Assembly: GCF_029167625.1 (NCBI RefSeq)
Contig: NZ_CP119145.1
Location: 3,286,001-3,350,000 of the forward strand
Direction of reading: 5' to 3'
DNA: 64,000 nt
DNA from: Streptomyces sp. AM 4-1-1
GTDB lineage: Bacteria; Actinomycetota; Actinomycetes; Streptomycetales; Streptomycetaceae
The position numbers and the translations under genes are program-made. How positions within the stretch are numbered: position 1 is the first letter of the stretch; the number at the start of each line of letters is the position of its first letter. The notes beneath the pieces were generated by a model. It saw only the letters and a list, made by a program, of their open reading frames with translations, was not told the DNA's origin and did not search any database. Positions 35,244 through 44,524 of the stretch are shown here, piece by piece.

Positions 35244-35802
35244 GGGGTTGCTCTCCTTGCGGGTGGGTGCTCAGGACGGCTCGGAGTACCTCGTCAGGGG
35301 TGAGTCCGGTGGTGTTCACGCGGTGCACTGGGTACGAGGCGTAGGCGTCGGTGATCTTGTCTGCGGTGATCTCGGCGAGGGTGTCCCAACGCGAGACAGG
35401 CTTGTCGCGCCTGGCGAGTCGGCGCTGGCGCTCGTCCTCCGCGCAGACGAGGTAGTAGGTGACGGGACGCGGGATGCCCGGCGGCAGGGACACGGAGAGG
35501 TTGGCTCCGAAAGCGCTGTGGTTGGCCAGACAGCGTGCGAAGTAGCTTTCCACGACGACCGGGATGCCGGCGGACAGGTACCGCTGGATCTGATCGGTGG
35601 CGGTGAACAGGGCCGAGAGGTAGAAGCACATGCGCGCCTCTACGTTTCCCAGCCGGTCGACCTCCTGCCGCAGTACCTGGTAGGCGGGTGGCACGGTCGG
35701 GACCAGTACCGCGCCACGGGCGGCCGCGAGCATGGGGGCGAGCGTCGACTTGCCGGTGCCGCGTAGCCCTTCGACGCTCTCGAACGACGCCGGATCAGAC
35801 AC
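35161..35802 (-). CDS. dTMP-kinase-like P-loop nucleotide kinase
   Basis: 213 residues. P-loop EGLRGTGKSTLAP (about 11-23) opens the protein as in thymidylate kinases (EGxDGxGKxT); later VVVESYFARCLANH, the lid-like EDERQRRLARRDKP and DKITDAYASYPVHRVNT follow the family plan. GTG at 35802 overlaps the radical SAM stop by 8 bp. The final ~27 residues overlap the methyltransferase gene. It may phosphorylate the radical SAM product or a nucleotide. Confidence 0.75.
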   Translation of the reverse strand: MSDPASFESVEGLRGTGKSTLAPMLAAARGAVLVPTVPPAYQVLRQEVDRLGNVEARMCFYLSALFTATDQIQRYLSAGIPVVVESYFARCLANHSAFGANLSVSLPPGIPRPVTYYLVCAEDERQRRLARRDKPVSRWDTLAEITADKITDAYASYPVHRVNTTGLTPDEVLRAVLSTHPQGEQPRADTQHVAAHPHLLPPVPRRAEGAYGA

Positions 35803-36697
35803 GTCCGTACACCACGTCCGGCACCGCGAGCGTGAGCTCGTCGGTGGCGGACGGCCGGTGGTCGATGTGATCGGCGAGCTTGTCGTACCAGAAGGCGTGC
35901 GAGTCCTTGCCGACAGCCTTGCAGGACATAGTGAGCGCGCCGCGCGGGTCGGCCTCGATCCGCTCGATCTCCACAGGGCCCCCCGCAGGGAGGCAGGCGT
36001 CCGGCGCACCGAGCTCGGACAGGTCCTCGTCGAGGATCACCTCGATGCCCAGCTCGGCCGAGGCCAGGCACTCCCGCAGACGGGTGTAGGCCGTGGCGTC
36101 GTTGACTAGGAGCTCGGGGTGGTCCGCTGCGTTGCCGACCGGCCGAAGGCAGTGGAGTTTCAGCTGCTCCACCCCGTAGTGCTGCAGTGTGCGGGCGAGC
36201 GACAGGACCTCGTCGATGTTGCGTGAGGTGACCGTCATGGTCGCGCCAGCGCGGACGCCGAGCTGCTGGGCGATTTCGAGTGCGCTCAGGGCACTGCGGT
36301 AACTTCCGAACTTCCGGATCTTGTCGTTGGTCGTACCGATGCCCTCCAGCGACACCCGGAGCAGGTCCAGGTCGGGGGCGATCTCGGTCAACCGGCGCTC
36401 GATCCGGTAGCCGTTGGTGCAGATCTCGACCTGCATGCCCAGGTCCCGCTTGGCGTACCGGACGACCTGGGCGAGGTCCCGATAGACGAACGGCTCGCCG
36501 CCCAGCAGGGTGACAGCCTCGGTGCCGTACTCGTCGCGCATCAGCGTAAGGAGGTTGACCGCCTCGTCCGAGGTGAAGGCGTCGGCGTGCTGAAGCCGTT
36601 TGCCGTGGAAGCAGTGCAGGCATTCGAAGTTGCAGCGGTAGAGCAGCTGCAGGTACAGCATCCGGATCCTGCGGATCCCGGTGACTTCGCTGATCAC
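35795..36697 (-). CDS. Radical SAM enzyme
   Basis: 300 residues. The 4Fe-4S motif is C22-x3-C26-x2-C29 (YRCNFECLHCFHGKR); SAM-binding elements are GGEP (66-69), EICTNGYRIE and RVSLEG. There is no SPASM-type Cys cluster at the C-terminus; a single MSCKAVG Cys is seen. CFH after the third Cys is also the viperin pattern. First gene of a probable operon with the kinase, methyltransferase, CYTH and small genes; a 19-bp operator-like element is 89 bp upstream (36786-36804). Confidence 0.9.
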   Translation of the reverse strand: MISEVTGIRRIRMLYLQLLYRCNFECLHCFHGKRLQHADAFTSDEAVNLLTLMRDEYGTEAVTLLGGEPFVYRDLAQVVRYAKRDLGMQVEICTNGYRIERRLTEIAPDLDLLRVSLEGIGTTNDKIRKFGSYRSALSALEIAQQLGVRAGATMTVTSRNIDEVLSLARTLQHYGVEQLKLHCLRPVGNAADHPELLVNDATAYTRLRECLASAELGIEVILDEDLSELGAPDACLPAGGPVEIERIEADPRGALTMSCKAVGKDSHAFWYDKLADHIDHRPSATDELTLAVPDVVYGRV

Positions 36698-36785
36698 GAG
36701 GGTCTCCTTCGAGGCGCTTGCCTGGTGGGAGACCTGATATTGGCGGGACAGGTACGGACCTCGTCACCGCGTATCGGGACGCTGT

Positions 36786-36804
36786 AAGGACGTCCTGGGA
36801 CGTT
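36786..36804 (-). promoter_or_regulatory. Operator-like element before the radical SAM operon
   Basis: On the minus strand AACGTCCCAGGACGTCCTT. It matches 37543-37561 in 16 of 19 positions, with all mismatches in the central three. Both copies point toward the gene they precede. Confidence 0.6.
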
Positions 36805-36805
36805 T

Positions 36806-37498
36806 TCAGCGTGCGGAGAGCCCCTCCAGAATCCCGAGTACACGGCCGGTGTCCGTCAGATCGGGCAGGACCATACGGGCACCGGCGGCTGCCAGCTCTT
36901 CGGTGCTGTGGACGCCGGAGGCGACCGCGATGATCTCGGAACCCGTGACGAGTGCGGCCTCCACGTCCCTCGGAGTGTCTCCGACGAGCACGACGGGCAC
37001 GCCATCCGGGGCTCCCCGCAGCCGCCGGGCCCGCTCCCGGGCGACAGCGACCAGGTCGGGGCGTTGGAGGGCATCGGCCCCGTAGGCGCCAACCGGCAGG
37101 TCGAGGAGGGGATCAAGGCCGAAGGCCGCGACCTTCACGCGGGCGTTGTCCGCGATATTGCCTGTGAGCACCGACGACACCCAACTGCTGCGCACGGAGA
37201 CCTCCTTCAGGACTTCCCGCACACCGGGCAGGGCTGTTCCCCGCTGGCTGAGGGCGTGGAGACGGGCCTCCCCGGCGTCGGCGAGAGCCTTCTCGACCGC
37301 TGGCCAGTCCGGCTCGGCCAGGCCGTTCCGCTCGAACATGTCGCGCATAATCAGCCGGTCCGTACGCCCTTCCGTCCGCGCCGGCCCCGCGGGCGCCCTT
37401 CCCGCCAGGGCCGTGAAGGCGGCGGCGTAGATCTCCTTGCTGACCCCTGAGTTCTCGATCAGGGTGTGGTCGATGTCCCACAGGACGATGAGCTCCAT
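36806..37498 (-). CDS. HAD-family hydrolase (phosphatase-like)
   Basis: 230 residues. Motif I is LWDIDHTLI with nucleophile D8 and D10; motif II is SVLTGN; motif III/IV is RARRLRGA then VVLVGDTPRDVEAA. The cap region suits a small phosphorylated substrate, as in phosphoglycolate phosphatase-type enzymes. ATG at 37498. It is transcribed divergently from the XRE-DUF5919 gene across an 89-bp spacer with the shared operator. Confidence 0.87.
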   Translation of the reverse strand: MELIVLWDIDHTLIENSGVSKEIYAAAFTALAGRAPAGPARTEGRTDRLIMRDMFERNGLAEPDWPAVEKALADAGEARLHALSQRGTALPGVREVLKEVSVRSSWVSSVLTGNIADNARVKVAAFGLDPLLDLPVGAYGADALQRPDLVAVARERARRLRGAPDGVPVVLVGDTPRDVEAALVTGSEIIAVASGVHSTEELAAAGARMVLPDLTDTGRVLGILEGLSAR

Positions 37499-37542
37499 GC
37501 ATCCAGCGTAAATACAGCGGTCATGGCCCCCTCCTTCTGTGG

Positions 37543-37561
37543 AACGTCCCGAAACGTCCTT
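37543..37561 (+). promoter_or_regulatory. Operator-like element in the HAD / XRE-DUF5919 divergent promoter
   Basis: AACGTCCCGAAACGTCCTT, a direct repeat of ACGTCC spaced 11 bp, 27 bp before the regulator gene. The partner copy precedes the radical SAM operon. Confidence 0.6.
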
Positions 37562-37587
37562 GCCGCTCCTGACCGGTCTCGGCTTGT

Positions 37588-38370
37588 ATGGCGTCTGTGA
37601 ACGAGCGATTGCAATCCGTGCTCGCCCAGCGCGGCATCCCACCCGAATCACTCGCCGAAGTCTGTGAGGTGGACCCCAAGACCGTCGGCCGGTGGCTCGG
37701 CGGGCGCGTTCCCCATCCTCGCCACCGCTTCCGCGTCGCCAAGCACTTACGGGTCGAGGAACTGTTCCTCTGGCCCGCACCAGCGCCGACCACGCCGCAG
37801 CAACTCGCAGGTTCAGGGCAGGAGCTGGTCGGGACCTACCAGAACCGGGCGAGCGTCCCGCGCGACACATGGCTGTCGCTGCTCAACGGCGCCCAGGAGC
37901 AGATCAGCGTCCTCGTCTTCTCCGGCACCTTCTTCGCTCAGTCCAACCCGCACGTGGCCAAGATGCTCGCCGAGCGTGCGTCGAGCGGGGTGCGAGTGCG
38001 GCTCTGCTTCGGCGACTCGAAGGGCCGGGCTGCAGCAATCCGGGGCCACGAAGAGGGAATCGGCGACACACTCGCCGCCAAGATCCGTGCCTCCCTGACC
38101 TACTACCGGCCCCTGTTGTCCGAGGCCGGATGCGAGGTGAGACTGCACGACACCACGCTCTACACCTCCATGTTCCGATACGACGATGATCTTCTGATCA
38201 ACCCGCATGTCTGGGGCCAGCCGGCCAGTGCCAACCCCCTCCTCCATCTCCGCAGAGCAGACACGGCGGGCTGGTTCGACAACTACGCTCAGAGTTTCGA
38301 AGCTGTCTGGGCCACCGCACGGCCCTGGACACCAGACCAGGAGGGGCCCTCGCCACATGGGCAGGACTGA
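37588..38370 (+). CDS. XRE-family regulator with C-terminal PLD-like (DUF5919) domain
   Basis: 260 residues. The N-terminal helix-turn-helix (LAQRGIPPESLAEVCEVDPKTVGRWLGG) is followed by a ~170-residue domain resembling phospholipase-D-fold sensor domains (ISVLVFSGTFFAQSN, SSGVRVRLCFGDSKG, DDDLLINPHVWG) without a complete HKD motif, so ligand binding rather than catalysis is likely. It overlaps the Nudix gene by 14 bp. The matching operator-like sites suggest that it controls itself, the HAD gene and the radical SAM operon. Confidence 0.82.
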   Translation: MASVNERLQSVLAQRGIPPESLAEVCEVDPKTVGRWLGGRVPHPRHRFRVAKHLRVEELFLWPAPAPTTPQQLAGSGQELVGTYQNRASVPRDTWLSLLNGAQEQISVLVFSGTFFAQSNPHVAKMLAERASSGVRVRLCFGDSKGRAAAIRGHEEGIGDTLAAKIRASLTYYRPLLSEAGCEVRLHDTTLYTSMFRYDDDLLINPHVWGQPASANPLLHLRRADTAGWFDNYAQSFEAVWATARPWTPDQEGPSPHGQD

Positions 38371-38824
38371 GTACTACAACGACCCCAAGGCCCCCAAGGC
38401 GAACACGCTCATCCCCGCCAACAACCTGCTCGTCGTCGACGACAACGGCGCCATACTCCTCCAGCGCCGCAGGGACACCGGCCAATGGGCCCTTCCCGGA
38501 GGAGCCCAGGACATCGGCGAGACCGCCGCCCAGTGCGCCGTGCGGGAATGCCAGGAAGAGACCGGAATCATCGCCGAGATCACGGGCTTCCTGGGGGTCT
38601 ACACGAACCCGAACCACATCGTGGCCTACACCGACGGCGAGATCCGCCAGCAGTACGAGAACACCTACATCGGCCGCCCCGTAGGCGGCGAGCCCACCAT
38701 CAACGACGAAGCCGACGGCGTCCGCTACGTCCAGCCGAGCGACCTGGACCAGTACGACATCCACCCCAGCATGCGCCAACAGATCGGCGACTACCTCGCC
38801 GGCACCTACCCCTACCTGGGCTGA
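38357..38824 (+). CDS. Nudix hydrolase
   Basis: 155 residues. The Nudix box GGAQDIGETAAQCAVRECQEETGI (start G48) carries the REUxEExGU core. It lies after LLVVDDNGAILLQRRRDTGQWALPGG. It should cleave a nucleoside diphosphate linked to another group. ATG at 38357 lies within the end of the regulator gene. It converges on the HD gene with a 13-bp 3' overlap. Confidence 0.92.
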   Translation: MGRTEYYNDPKAPKANTLIPANNLLVVDDNGAILLQRRRDTGQWALPGGAQDIGETAAQCAVRECQEETGIIAEITGFLGVYTNPNHIVAYTDGEIRQQYENTYIGRPVGGEPTINDEADGVRYVQPSDLDQYDIHPSMRQQIGDYLAGTYPYLG

Positions 38825-39363
38825 GCAGCCAGCGCTGCCTCCACTCGCCCCACGGCCGCAAGAATGTCCGGTGACGCTCGACGGATGAACCGCCCCACCA
38901 GGCTGTCCGACCCATACCGGCCGGTAATCTCGGCCAACCGGGCATCGGTAGAAGTGATCGCACCATCGGGCGTAGTCGTCATATCGCAGTACACGAGTGC
39001 GTCCACGAGGCACTGGTTGTCCAGCAGCGGAAACTCAGCTTCCAGCACATCCCGCAACCTGCGCTCCTCCGCTTCCAATATCGCAAACGAGTGGTTTGCC
39101 ACCAACCGAACCAGCTGTTCATCCGCAGCATGGGTGTCACGAAGGAAACGAGCCCCATCCAGCGGATGGAAACCAGTGACAGCCAGGCGCGGGGCATAGC
39201 CCACGTCGTGCAGGACGGCCGCAGAGGCCAGGAGCTCCGCGTCCTCTCCTGCAACTCTGGCCAGTCCCTCTGCTCGCTGCGCGACCCCTTGCGAGTGCGC
39301 CCAACGACGAGGAAGGGGCTCAGCCATCTCCGTCTCGGCCACCCCGCATGCCCACTCCATCAT
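38812..39363 (-). CDS. HD-domain phosphohydrolase
   Basis: About 183 residues. The metal site is spread as RWAHSQGVAQRAEGLARVAG (H), LASAAVLHDVGYAP (HD) and later CLVDALVYCDMTTTPDG (D), the HD superfamily order; substrates are commonly nucleotides or phosphomonoesters. ATG at 39363 with GGACGGA upstream is my choice; ATG 39375 and GTG 39408 are possible. It overlaps the end of the convergent Nudix gene. Confidence 0.78.
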   Translation of the reverse strand: MMEWACGVAETEMAEPLPRRWAHSQGVAQRAEGLARVAGEDAELLASAAVLHDVGYAPRLAVTGFHPLDGARFLRDTHAADEQLVRLVANHSFAILEAEERRLRDVLEAEFPLLDNQCLVDALVYCDMTTTPDGAITSTDARLAEITGRYGSDSLVGRFIRRASPDILAAVGRVEAALAAQPR

Positions 39364-39545
39364 CGATCCGTCCATGCTCGGTACGTGCCCAGGTCCAGCC
39401 CTCCCCACTCGGGACTGGATAGCGTCACAGCGAGGAATCGACCGGAGCCCATACTGCGGCTCCTGGGGCCAGTAGGGTTCTGACTGATTCTGGATACTCC
39501 GGCGCGCGGGTACGCGGGCCTTTAGCTGTGAGGGAACGAGGCGCA

Positions 39546-42500
39546 GTGGCGACGACCACGACGGTGCACGACGTTATCTGGGCGATCCGTAACGGCGTCG
39601 ACGGGAATCGCGATCGTGGTACCCGCTTCGAGGAACTCATGCTCCAGTACCTCAGCACGGACCCGACATGGACCGAACAGTTCACGCGGGTATGGATGTG
39701 GGCCGACTGGCCGGGTGCCGAGCATGACAAGCGCGACACCGGCATCGACCTGGTAGCCCAGGATCGGGAGACCGGCGGCTTCTGCGCCATCCAGTGCAAG
39801 TTTTACGAGTCGAAGCACACCATCCAGAAGGAAGACATCGACTCGTTCTTCACCGCTTCCGGCAAGGGCGGCTTCACCCGCCGCATGGTCATCTCCACCA
39901 CCGAGAAGTGGGGTGTCCATGCCGAAGCGGCCCTGGATGATCAGCAAATCCCTGTTACCAGGGTCGGCCTGTCCGACATCGCGAACAGCCCGGTCGAGTG
40001 GCACATGCCCACGATCGGCGCCCCGCTCGAAATGCAACTGAAGGCCAAGAAGACTCCGCGCCCACACCAACGCGAGGCAATCGACTCAGTCTTTGACGGC
40101 TTTACCGAGAACAATCGCGGCAAGCTGATCATGGCCTGCGGCACGGGAAAGACGTTCACGGGTCTGAAGATCGTCGAGCGGCTCCAGAAGGAGCGCGCCG
40201 CTGCTGGCAAGGGCGATCACACCACCGTCCTCTTCTTGGTCCCCTCCATCGCGCTGCTGTCGCAGACCCTGCGCGAGTGGTCATTCGAGGCTGAAGTCAC
40301 TCTGCGCCCCTTTGCTGTCTGCTCTGACGTCAAGGTTGGCAAGGGGAAGCCTCAGGGCGATGACCAGGACATGGCCACCCACGACCTGGCTCTACCCGCC
40401 ACAACTGACCCCGATCGCCTGATCAAGCAGATGGCCAGCGTCGAGGCAGGCCCGGGACTGACGGTGGTCTTCTCCACCTATCAATCGATTGCCACGATCG
40501 CCGCAGCGCAGAAGAAGGGGCTGGGCAGCTTCGACCTCATCCTGTGCGACGAAGCCCACCGCACCACTGGCGTCACGCTGTCTGGCCACGACGAGTCGGC
40601 CTTCGTCCGCGTCCACGACGACGCGTACCTCGCCGCAGACCGCCGCCTCTACATGACGGCCACCCCACGCATCTACAACGAAGACACGAAGGCCGACGCC
40701 AAAAACTCGGAAGCGGTCCTGGCGTCGATGGACAACGAAACGCTCTTCGGCCCGGAATTTCACCGGCTTGGCTTCGGCAAGGCCGTCGAACAGGGCCTGC
40801 TTACTGACTACAAGGTCCTCATCCTCACCATCGACGAAGGCGTCGTCGCCAAGACCCTCCAAGAGGGCCTCGCTGGTGGCGCGGGCGAGCTGAACATCGA
40901 TGACGCAGCGAAGATCATCGGCTGCTGGAACGCCATGGCCAAGCGCACCGGCACGTTTGCCGACGGCTCCGGCTTCGCCGAAGGTGAGGCGCCAATGAAG
41001 CGGGCAGTCGCCTTCGCCCGTTCCATCGCCGATTCCCAGTCCATCGCCGATCGGTTCAACGAAGTCGTTGATGCTTATGACGATGCCGACGACGACGTAC
41101 TTCACTGCGAGGTAGACCACGTAGATGGCACCTTCAACACCCTGAAGCGCAACGTCCTGCTCGACTGGCTCAAGCAGGATCCGGGCCAGAACCAGGCACG
41201 CATTCTGTCCAACGCACGCTGTCTGTCAGAGGGCGTTGACGTCCCCAGCCTGGATGCCGTCCTCTTCCTGCACCCGCGCAACTCAGTGGTCGACGTAGTC
41301 CAGTCCGTCGGCCGCGTGATGCGCCTGGCCCCCGGCAAGAACTACGGCTACATCATCCTGCCCGTCGCGGTGCCGGCTGGCACGCCGCCGGAAAAGGCTC
41401 TCGCCGATAACCAGCGCTTCAAGACTGTGTGGCAGGTACTTCAGGCCCTGCGCGCCCACGACGACCGCTTCAACGCGACCGTCAACCAAATCGAGCTGAA
41501 CAAGCATAAGCCCGACAACAAAATCGGCATCGGCAGCATCGGGCCTAACGACGAGACGATCGGCGGAAAGGACGGCTCCAGCACAGCGGACAGCACGCAG
41601 GAGGCCAAGGACAGGGAAGCCCAAAGCGCCCAGCACGTCCAGGACGCACTGTTCTCTATCAGCGACTGGCGCGACGCAATCTACGCACGAATCGTCGATA
41701 AGGTCGGCGAGCGCCACTACTGGGAGGACTGGGCGAAGGACATCGCGGACATCGCCCGCCGGCATGTCACCCGCATCGAGGCCGCGCTCGCGATCCCCGA
41801 GAAGAAGGCGGCCTTCGACGAGTTCGTAAGCGAGTTGAGGGCCAACATAAACCCCGGCGTCTCCGAGACCGACGCCATCGACATGCTCGCACAGCACATC
41901 GTCACCAAGCCCGTCTTTGACGCCCTCTTCAAGGACTACGGCTTCGCCGAACATAACCCGGTCTCCAAGGCTATGGAGCGAATGCTCGACATCCTCGATG
42001 ATCAGGGCCTAGACGCAGAGACAAAAACCCTTGAAAGCTTCTATCAATCGGTGAAGGTTCGCGCCGAGGGAATCGACAATCACGAGGGCCGCCAGCGAGT
42101 CATTGTCGAATTGTACGACAAATTCTTTAAGACGGCGTTGCCTAAGACGGCCGACGCCCTCGGCATCGTCTATACGCCGGTCGAGGTCGTCGACTTCATC
42201 ATCCGTTCTACCGAGCAGGCCATGGCGAAGCACTTCGGCCGATCGCTCTCGGATGAAGGCGTTCAAATTATTGACCCGTTCGTCGGGACCGGCACGTTCC
42301 CCGTACGCCTCCTTCAGTCCGGGCTTATTAGATCGGAGGATCTTCTACGGAAGTACACGAGTGAGATTCACGCAAACGAAATCGTGCTCCTCGCGTACTA
42401 CATTGCTGCCGTCAATATCGAGGCCGCTTTCCACGAGATTGCCGACGGCGATTACCAACCCTTCGAAGGCATCGTCCTAACAGACACCTTCCAGCTTGCC

Positions 42501-44429
42501 GAGGGCACAGGGAAGCTAGACGGAATGGATGTCCTGGAGGGCAATAGTGAGCGCGCGAAGAAGCAGCAAACTCAGGGCATTACTGTGGTCGTCGGAAATC
42601 CACCGTACTCAGTCGGACAGGACAGCCAGAACGACGACAACCAGAATCTAAAGTACCAGGTTTTGGACGATCGCATTCAGCGAACGTACGTCGCACGATC
42701 GACAGCAACAAATAAGAATTCACTTTACGATTCCTATATTCGCGCTGTCCGCTGGGCATCCGATCGCATCAAACATGAGGGCGTCGTCGCCTTCGTCTCC
42801 AACGGTGGCTATATCGACGGCAATACGGCGGACGGTCTACGTAAGTCACTTACCGAGGAATTCGACACAATCTACTGCTACAACCTACGGGGGAACCAGC
42901 GCACCGCCGGAGAGCTGTCTCGGAGAGAGGGCGGGAAAATCTTCGGGTCGGGCAGCCGGAACACCGTCGCCATCCTCATCTTGGTCAAGGGAGGAGAAAG
43001 TGTAAATTCAGCTGAAAATTGCACACTGTACTACCGGGATATCGGCGACTACCTCAGCCGTGAGGACAAGCTTCGCATCATTGGATCCGAGAATCTCGAC
43101 ACGGTAAAGTGGCAGCACCTCACTCCGAACGCAGACGGCGACTGGATTAACCAGCGTGACGAGCGGTTCGCAGAGTTTCGACCCATTGGCGAAAAGGATA
43201 AGGCTGCTCGCGCGAACGCTGTCTTCGAAGTGCACTCCGGCGGGCTAAAGAGCGGACGCGACCCTTGGGTCTACAACTTCTCCATGCACAGCGTGAGGGA
43301 AAACGTACGGTCGATGATCGACTTCTACAACGAACAGGTGACGGGATTCGCAGAATACTGCGAGACACGGGGCGTGACCGACCCTAAATCGACGGATGCC
43401 GAGAAGTTCATTGACTTCGATCCGAAAAAGATCAGCTGGAACCGCGCAGACAAAGCCAATGTCGCGAGGGGAACAAAGATTTCCTTCGATGAACGACGCC
43501 TATTCCGCTCCACCTATCGCCCATTCGCGAAGCAGCATGTCGTCTTCGACGCGCGACTGAACGATATGGTTTACCAACTCGGACGGCTGTTCCCAACCCC
43601 TGATGACACTAACTTCGGCTTCTACACTGTCGGCAACGGCTCAGCCGTGCCCTTCTCCGTCCTCATGCTCGACGATGTGCCTGATCTCCATGTAACGGGT
43701 GCAGGTAGCGGCGGTCAATTCTTCCCTCGCTATACCTACCGAGAACTCGGCAAGAAAGACGACCTCTTCGCCGACACAGAGGAAGAGACCGGACTCGAAC
43801 GCGTCGACAACATCACTGACGCCGCCCTGCGGGACTACCAGAAGAGCTACAACGACTCGACCATCACCAAGGACGACGTCTTCTACTACACATACGGGCT
43901 GCTTCACTCGCCGGAATACCGCGAACGCTTCGCCGCTGACCTAAGAAAGTCACTACCCCGCATTCCCAAGGTGCGGGACTTCCGGGGATTCACTGAAGCC
44001 GGCCGGAGACTTGCCGAGCTGCACGTTCGCTACGAGCAGGCTGAGCCGTATGGGGGCATCGTCGAGACACCGGCTCCAGACACTCTGTCGGGTACCTCGC
44101 CCCACGAGATGTACCGGGTCGCCAAAATGAAGATCCCCAAAAAGAAGAGCGAACAAGACCGCTCGACGATCATCTACAACAACCGTGTCACCCTCACCAA
44201 CATCCCCGAGGACGCGTACCGATTCCAACTCGGCGCCCGCTCCGCGATCGAGTGGATCATCGACCGCTACCAGGTTAAGGTCGATAAGGCGTCGGGCATT
44301 ATCAACGACCCGAACGAGTGGTCCGATAACCCGCGTTACATCATCGACCTTCTCAAGCGGATCGTGACGGTCAGCTTGGAGACTATGAAGATCGTGGACT
44401 CGCTTCCGCCACTAGAAATTCTCGGGTAG
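39546..44429 (+). CDS. Type ISP restriction-modification enzyme (LlaGI/LlaBIII-like)
   Basis: 1627 residues, close to the ~1570 of LlaGI. In order: Mrr-like nuclease (DTGIDLVAQDRETGG then AIQCKFYE, about 63-88), SF2 helicase-translocase (Walker A MACGTGKTF near 197, DEAH in LILCDEAHRT near 333, motif VI QSVGRVMR near 587), a helical coupler, an N6-adenine methyltransferase (DPFVGTGTF near 909, NPPYS near 1018) and a C-terminal target-recognition domain. One polypeptide both protects and cuts DNA. GTG at 39546 has GAGG upstream; GTG at 39528 is the alternative. The stretch 42-44 kb is visibly richer in A/T than the chromosome, a sign of transfer. Confidence 0.92.
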   Translation: MATTTTVHDVIWAIRNGVDGNRDRGTRFEELMLQYLSTDPTWTEQFTRVWMWADWPGAEHDKRDTGIDLVAQDRETGGFCAIQCKFYESKHTIQKEDIDSFFTASGKGGFTRRMVISTTEKWGVHAEAALDDQQIPVTRVGLSDIANSPVEWHMPTIGAPLEMQLKAKKTPRPHQREAIDSVFDGFTENNRGKLIMACGTGKTFTGLKIVERLQKERAAAGKGDHTTVLFLVPSIALLSQTLREWSFEAEVTLRPFAVCSDVKVGKGKPQGDDQDMATHDLALPATTDPDRLIKQMASVEAGPGLTVVFSTYQSIATIAAAQKKGLGSFDLILCDEAHRTTGVTLSGHDESAFVRVHDDAYLAADRRLYMTATPRIYNEDTKADAKNSEAVLASMDNETLFGPEFHRLGFGKAVEQGLLTDYKVLILTIDEGVVAKTLQEGLAGGAGELNIDDAAKIIGCWNAMAKRTGTFADGSGFAEGEAPMKRAVAFARSIADSQSIADRFNEVVDAYDDADDDVLHCEVDHVDGTFNTLKRNVLLDWLKQDPGQNQARILSNARCLSEGVDVPSLDAVLFLHPRNSVVDVVQSVGRVMRLAPGKNYGYIILPVAVPAGTPPEKALADNQRFKTVWQVLQALRAHDDRFNATVNQIELNKHKPDNKIGIGSIGPNDETIGGKDGSSTADSTQEAKDREAQSAQHVQDALFSISDWRDAIYARIVDKVGERHYWEDWAKDIADIARRHVTRIEAALAIPEKKAAFDEFVSELRANINPGVSETDAIDMLAQHIVTKPVFDALFKDYGFAEHNPVSKAMERMLDILDDQGLDAETKTLESFYQSVKVRAEGIDNHEGRQRVIVELYDKFFKTALPKTADALGIVYTPVEVVDFIIRSTEQAMAKHFGRSLSDEGVQIIDPFVGTGTFPVRLLQSGLIRSEDLLRKYTSEIHANEIVLLAYYIAAVNIEAAFHEIADGDYQPFEGIVLTDTFQLAEGTGKLDGMDVLEGNSERAKKQQTQGITVVVGNPPYSVGQDSQNDDNQNLKYQVLDDRIQRTYVARSTATNKNSLYDSYIRAVRWASDRIKHEGVVAFVSNGGYIDGNTADGLRKSLTEEFDTIYCYNLRGNQRTAGELSRREGGKIFGSGSRNTVAILILVKGGESVNSAENCTLYYRDIGDYLSREDKLRIIGSENLDTVKWQHLTPNADGDWINQRDERFAEFRPIGEKDKAARANAVFEVHSGGLKSGRDPWVYNFSMHSVRENVRSMIDFYNEQVTGFAEYCETRGVTDPKSTDAEKFIDFDPKKISWNRADKANVARGTKISFDERRLFRSTYRPFAKQHVVFDARLNDMVYQLGRLFPTPDDTNFGFYTVGNGSAVPFSVLMLDDVPDLHVTGAGSGGQFFPRYTYRELGKKDDLFADTEEETGLERVDNITDAALRDYQKSYNDSTITKDDVFYYTYGLLHSPEYRERFAADLRKSLPRIPKVRDFRGFTEAGRRLAELHVRYEQAEPYGGIVETPAPDTLSGTSPHEMYRVAKMKIPKKKSEQDRSTIIYNNRVTLTNIPEDAYRFQLGARSAIEWIIDRYQVKVDKASGIINDPNEWSDNPRYIIDLLKRIVTVSLETMKIVDSLPPLEILG

Positions 44430-44524
44430 CGGATAAGTGGACTCTGCCCAATGAACGGCCCCCTGCGCGTGCAGGTTGCTTGCCCTAGAGGGGCCGCTCG
44501 TCCTCAGCCCGCCGGCGGCACCTC

